Below are positions 5,149 to 6,713 of a stretch of DNA of 6,713 nt, in pieces. The position numbers and the translations under genes are program-made. Numbering within the stretch: the stretch's first letter is position 1; every line of letters begins with the position of its first letter. The notes beneath the pieces are model-generated. The model saw nothing but the letters and a program-made list of their open reading frames with translations. It was not told the origin of the DNA and did no database searches. Source of the stretch: Gammaproteobacteria bacterium RIFCSPLOWO2_02_FULL_56_15 (GTDB lineage Bacteria; Pseudomonadota; Gammaproteobacteria; Eutrophobiales; Eutrophobiaceae); the NCBI GenBank assembly GCA_001801825.1, contig MGYR01000080.1, positions 3,937 to 10,649 of the forward strand. Direction: 5' to 3'.

Positions 5149-6713
5149 CTACTCCGGTAGTGTGAACACGAACAGCCGGTGCTCGTTGCCGGGTTGCAAT
5201 TCCGGCGTGAGGCGCAACAGGCACACGGTAGTGATTGAATAGCCGGTGCTGGCTGCAATATATTGGCGTCCATTCACTGCAAAACTGATCGGGTAACCGG
5301 TTACCGGCGAACCCAAGTCGGTCTCCCACAAGACCGCTCCGGTTTCCGCATCAAAGGCGCGGAACTTACCGGTTGCATCGCCACCGAAGATCAACCCTCC
5401 GGCGGTCGCGACCACCGAGGTCATGGCGGCCCGCTGGCTGTGGGTCCAGAGAGTCTTTCCCGTTTCCAGCGAAATGGCCTGCAAGGTGCCGAGATCCTCC
5501 GTGCCCGGCGTGATGATGGAGCGGTTCATCTCCCCGTACAAGGCCTCCTTATCGCGCTTGTCGATAATAACTTTGGAGTTCATGCAGGTATTCTGCAAGG
5601 GGTGGTACATCATATTGGTCTGCGGGCTGTAGCTGCCGGCCAGCCACATCTTGCCGCCGCAGTTACCGGGGCAGACCAAGTGTTCCTGCCCGGAAGCGGT
5701 GAACAGAACCTCCGGGTTGACCGTGGCCTTGCCAGTGGCGCCGTCAATGTTGCCAACCACGTTCTGGCGCACCGTGGGCCGCGCCCAGAGAAACTCCCCG
5801 GTTTCCCGATCCAGGGTGTAGATGACCCCGTTCTTGCCCGGTATCCCACTGAGGACCTTGCGCCGCTCCCCGGGCTTGATGCGTGGATTGATCCAGGCCA
5901 CCGCCTCGGGGTCGGGCGCCACGGCGGTGTCCAGCAGGATCCTCTCGAAGGGGTGATCGAGGTCCCAATGATCGATGAGATGCTGGTAGTACCAGACCAG
6001 TTCGCCGCTGTCGGACCGCAGGGCCAGCGTGGAATTATGATAGAGATGCTGCTGATCATTGCCGCCCAGCAGGAATTTCGGCGCCGGGGCGCTGACCGAG
6101 GTCCCCATGTAAATCAGATCCAAGGCCGGGTCATAACTCGGCATCATCCAGGCCCCCACGTGCCAGCGATCCTCATAGGGCACGCCGCCCCAGCTATCCT
6201 CCCCTTCCCCGGGTTTCTGGATGTTATAAAAACGCCAGACCTCTTTCCCTGTGCGGGCATCATGCGCCGTGATGACGCAGGCGGTCGGGCCACCTTTAGG
6301 GAAACAACCGCGCCCGGAGATGGCCTTGCCGCGGACGATGATGGGGCCGGAACTCTGCTGAGCCGGCTGCTCCTTGTAATCCAGGATGCGGGTCTCCCAG
6401 GCGATCTTTCCGGTGGCGGCATCCAGGGAAAAGATATAATCATCATTGCTGGTATCGATGATCAACCGGTCATAGATGGCCAGGTTGCGGTTGGTGCCGG
6501 AGGCGCTGATGTAGTCGGCGAGATCCTCCGGCAAGGCACGCCGGTATTCCCAGAGCAGTTCTCCGGTGTCGGCGGTGAGCGCCTGGACCACATCGTTGGG
6601 ATTGGGCATGAACATCACGCCCTGGTAGACCAGCGGGGCGCCCTCCTGCATGCCGCCGGTGACCAGCTCCCGCGACCAAATCAGTTCAAGGCCGGCGACG
6701 TTTTCCTTCGAGA
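5149..6713 (-). CDS. PQQ-dependent dehydrogenase (quinoprotein), N-terminus missing
   Basis: The frame is open from the right edge to TAG at 5149-5151, giving 520 residues of a protein that begins beyond the window. The ATG at 6651 is internal: upstream codons read GLELIWSRELVTGG, a normal part of the family. Repeated beta-propeller motifs of the form A.D..TG...W recur (LTADTGELLW, LDAATGKIAW, HDARTGKEVW, LDRETGEFLW, ISLETGKTLW, FDAETGAVLW). Numbering from the Met at 6651, catalytic Asp230 lies in HWDLDHP and Trp168 (VGAWMM) matches the Trp that stacks on PQQ. These periplasmic enzymes oxidise alcohols or related groups and pass electrons to cytochrome c. No cytochrome domain is fused at the C-terminus, which ends in the usual GYPISFAVNGRQYIAAS strand region and LFVFTLPE, so a separate acceptor is needed; the neighbouring cytochrome is a candidate. 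Several usual cofactor-site residues look changed (see findings), so this is a divergent subfamily and the substrate is unknown. Confidence 0.92.
   Translation of the reverse strand, partial: SKENVAGLELIWSRELVTGGMQEGAPLVYQGVMFMPNPNDVVQALTADTGELLWEYRRALPEDLADYISASGTNRNLAIYDRLIIDTSNDDYIFSLDAATGKIAWETRILDYKEQPAQQSSGPIIVRGKAISGRGCFPKGGPTACVITAHDARTGKEVWRFYNIQKPGEGEDSWGGVPYEDRWHVGAWMMPSYDPALDLIYMGTSVSAPAPKFLLGGNDQQHLYHNSTLALRSDSGELVWYYQHLIDHWDLDHPFERILLDTAVAPDPEAVAWINPRIKPGERRKVLSGIPGKNGVIYTLDRETGEFLWARPTVRQNVVGNIDGATGKATVNPEVLFTASGQEHLVCPGNCGGKMWLAGSYSPQTNMMYHPLQNTCMNSKVIIDKRDKEALYGEMNRSIITPGTEDLGTLQAISLETGKTLWTHSQRAAMTSVVATAGGLIFGGDATGKFRAFDAETGAVLWETDLGSPVTGYPISFAVNGRQYIAASTGYSITTVCLLRLTPELQPGNEHRLFVFTLPE

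Noticed and set aside
6649..6651. ATG at 6651 as the start of the PQQ dehydrogenase
   Set aside because: The frame stays open to the window edge and the upstream codons (GLELIWSRELVTGG) are normal family sequence; the export signal must lie further upstream.

Overview
The window looks like a catabolic or respiratory neighbourhood of a Gram-negative bacterium. Evidence for an outer membrane and periplasm is the end of a TonB-dependent receptor, a lipoprotein-type cytochrome c and a periplasmic-type PQQ dehydrogenase. Moderately GC-rich coding sequence and the gene content suggest a gammaproteobacterium, perhaps marine or another environmental one. That placement is inference; no phylogenetic marker is present.

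Layout, left to right: (1) 1-457, + strand, the C-terminal end of a TonB-dependent receptor. (2) 461-546, an imperfect inverted repeat followed by a T-run, between convergent genes. (3) 2668-555, - strand, an MFS transporter followed after 116 nt by a SnoaL/NTF2-like protein with an N-terminal coiled coil. (4) 2669-2826, a divergent intergenic region with a good candidate promoter for the rightward genes. (5) 2827-5040, + strand, a three-gene run: a six-helix membrane diguanylate cyclase (GGDEF, with I-site), an exported protein of unknown family, and a mono-heme cytochrome c lipoprotein whose start overlaps the preceding stop by one base. (6) 5054-5131, a second copy of the inverted repeat, again between convergent genes. 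(7) 6713-5149, - strand, most of a quinoprotein dehydrogenase whose N-terminus lies outside the window. Coding density is high and no gene-free stretch exceeds about 160 bases.

A plausible joint role is uptake of an organic compound (TonB receptor across the outer membrane, MFS across the inner membrane), oxidation of an alcohol-like group in the periplasm by the PQQ dehydrogenase with electrons passed to the cytochrome c, and a later step by the SnoaL-like protein. The substrate cannot be read from the sequence. The points most worth a second look are: a paired inverted-repeat family occupying both convergent junctions; a PQQ dehydrogenase that keeps the catalytic Asp and has the extra Asp typical of lanthanide enzymes, yet appears to lack the usual Glu and Asn metal ligands; and a compact operon joining c-di-GMP synthesis, an unknown exported protein and a cytochrome.
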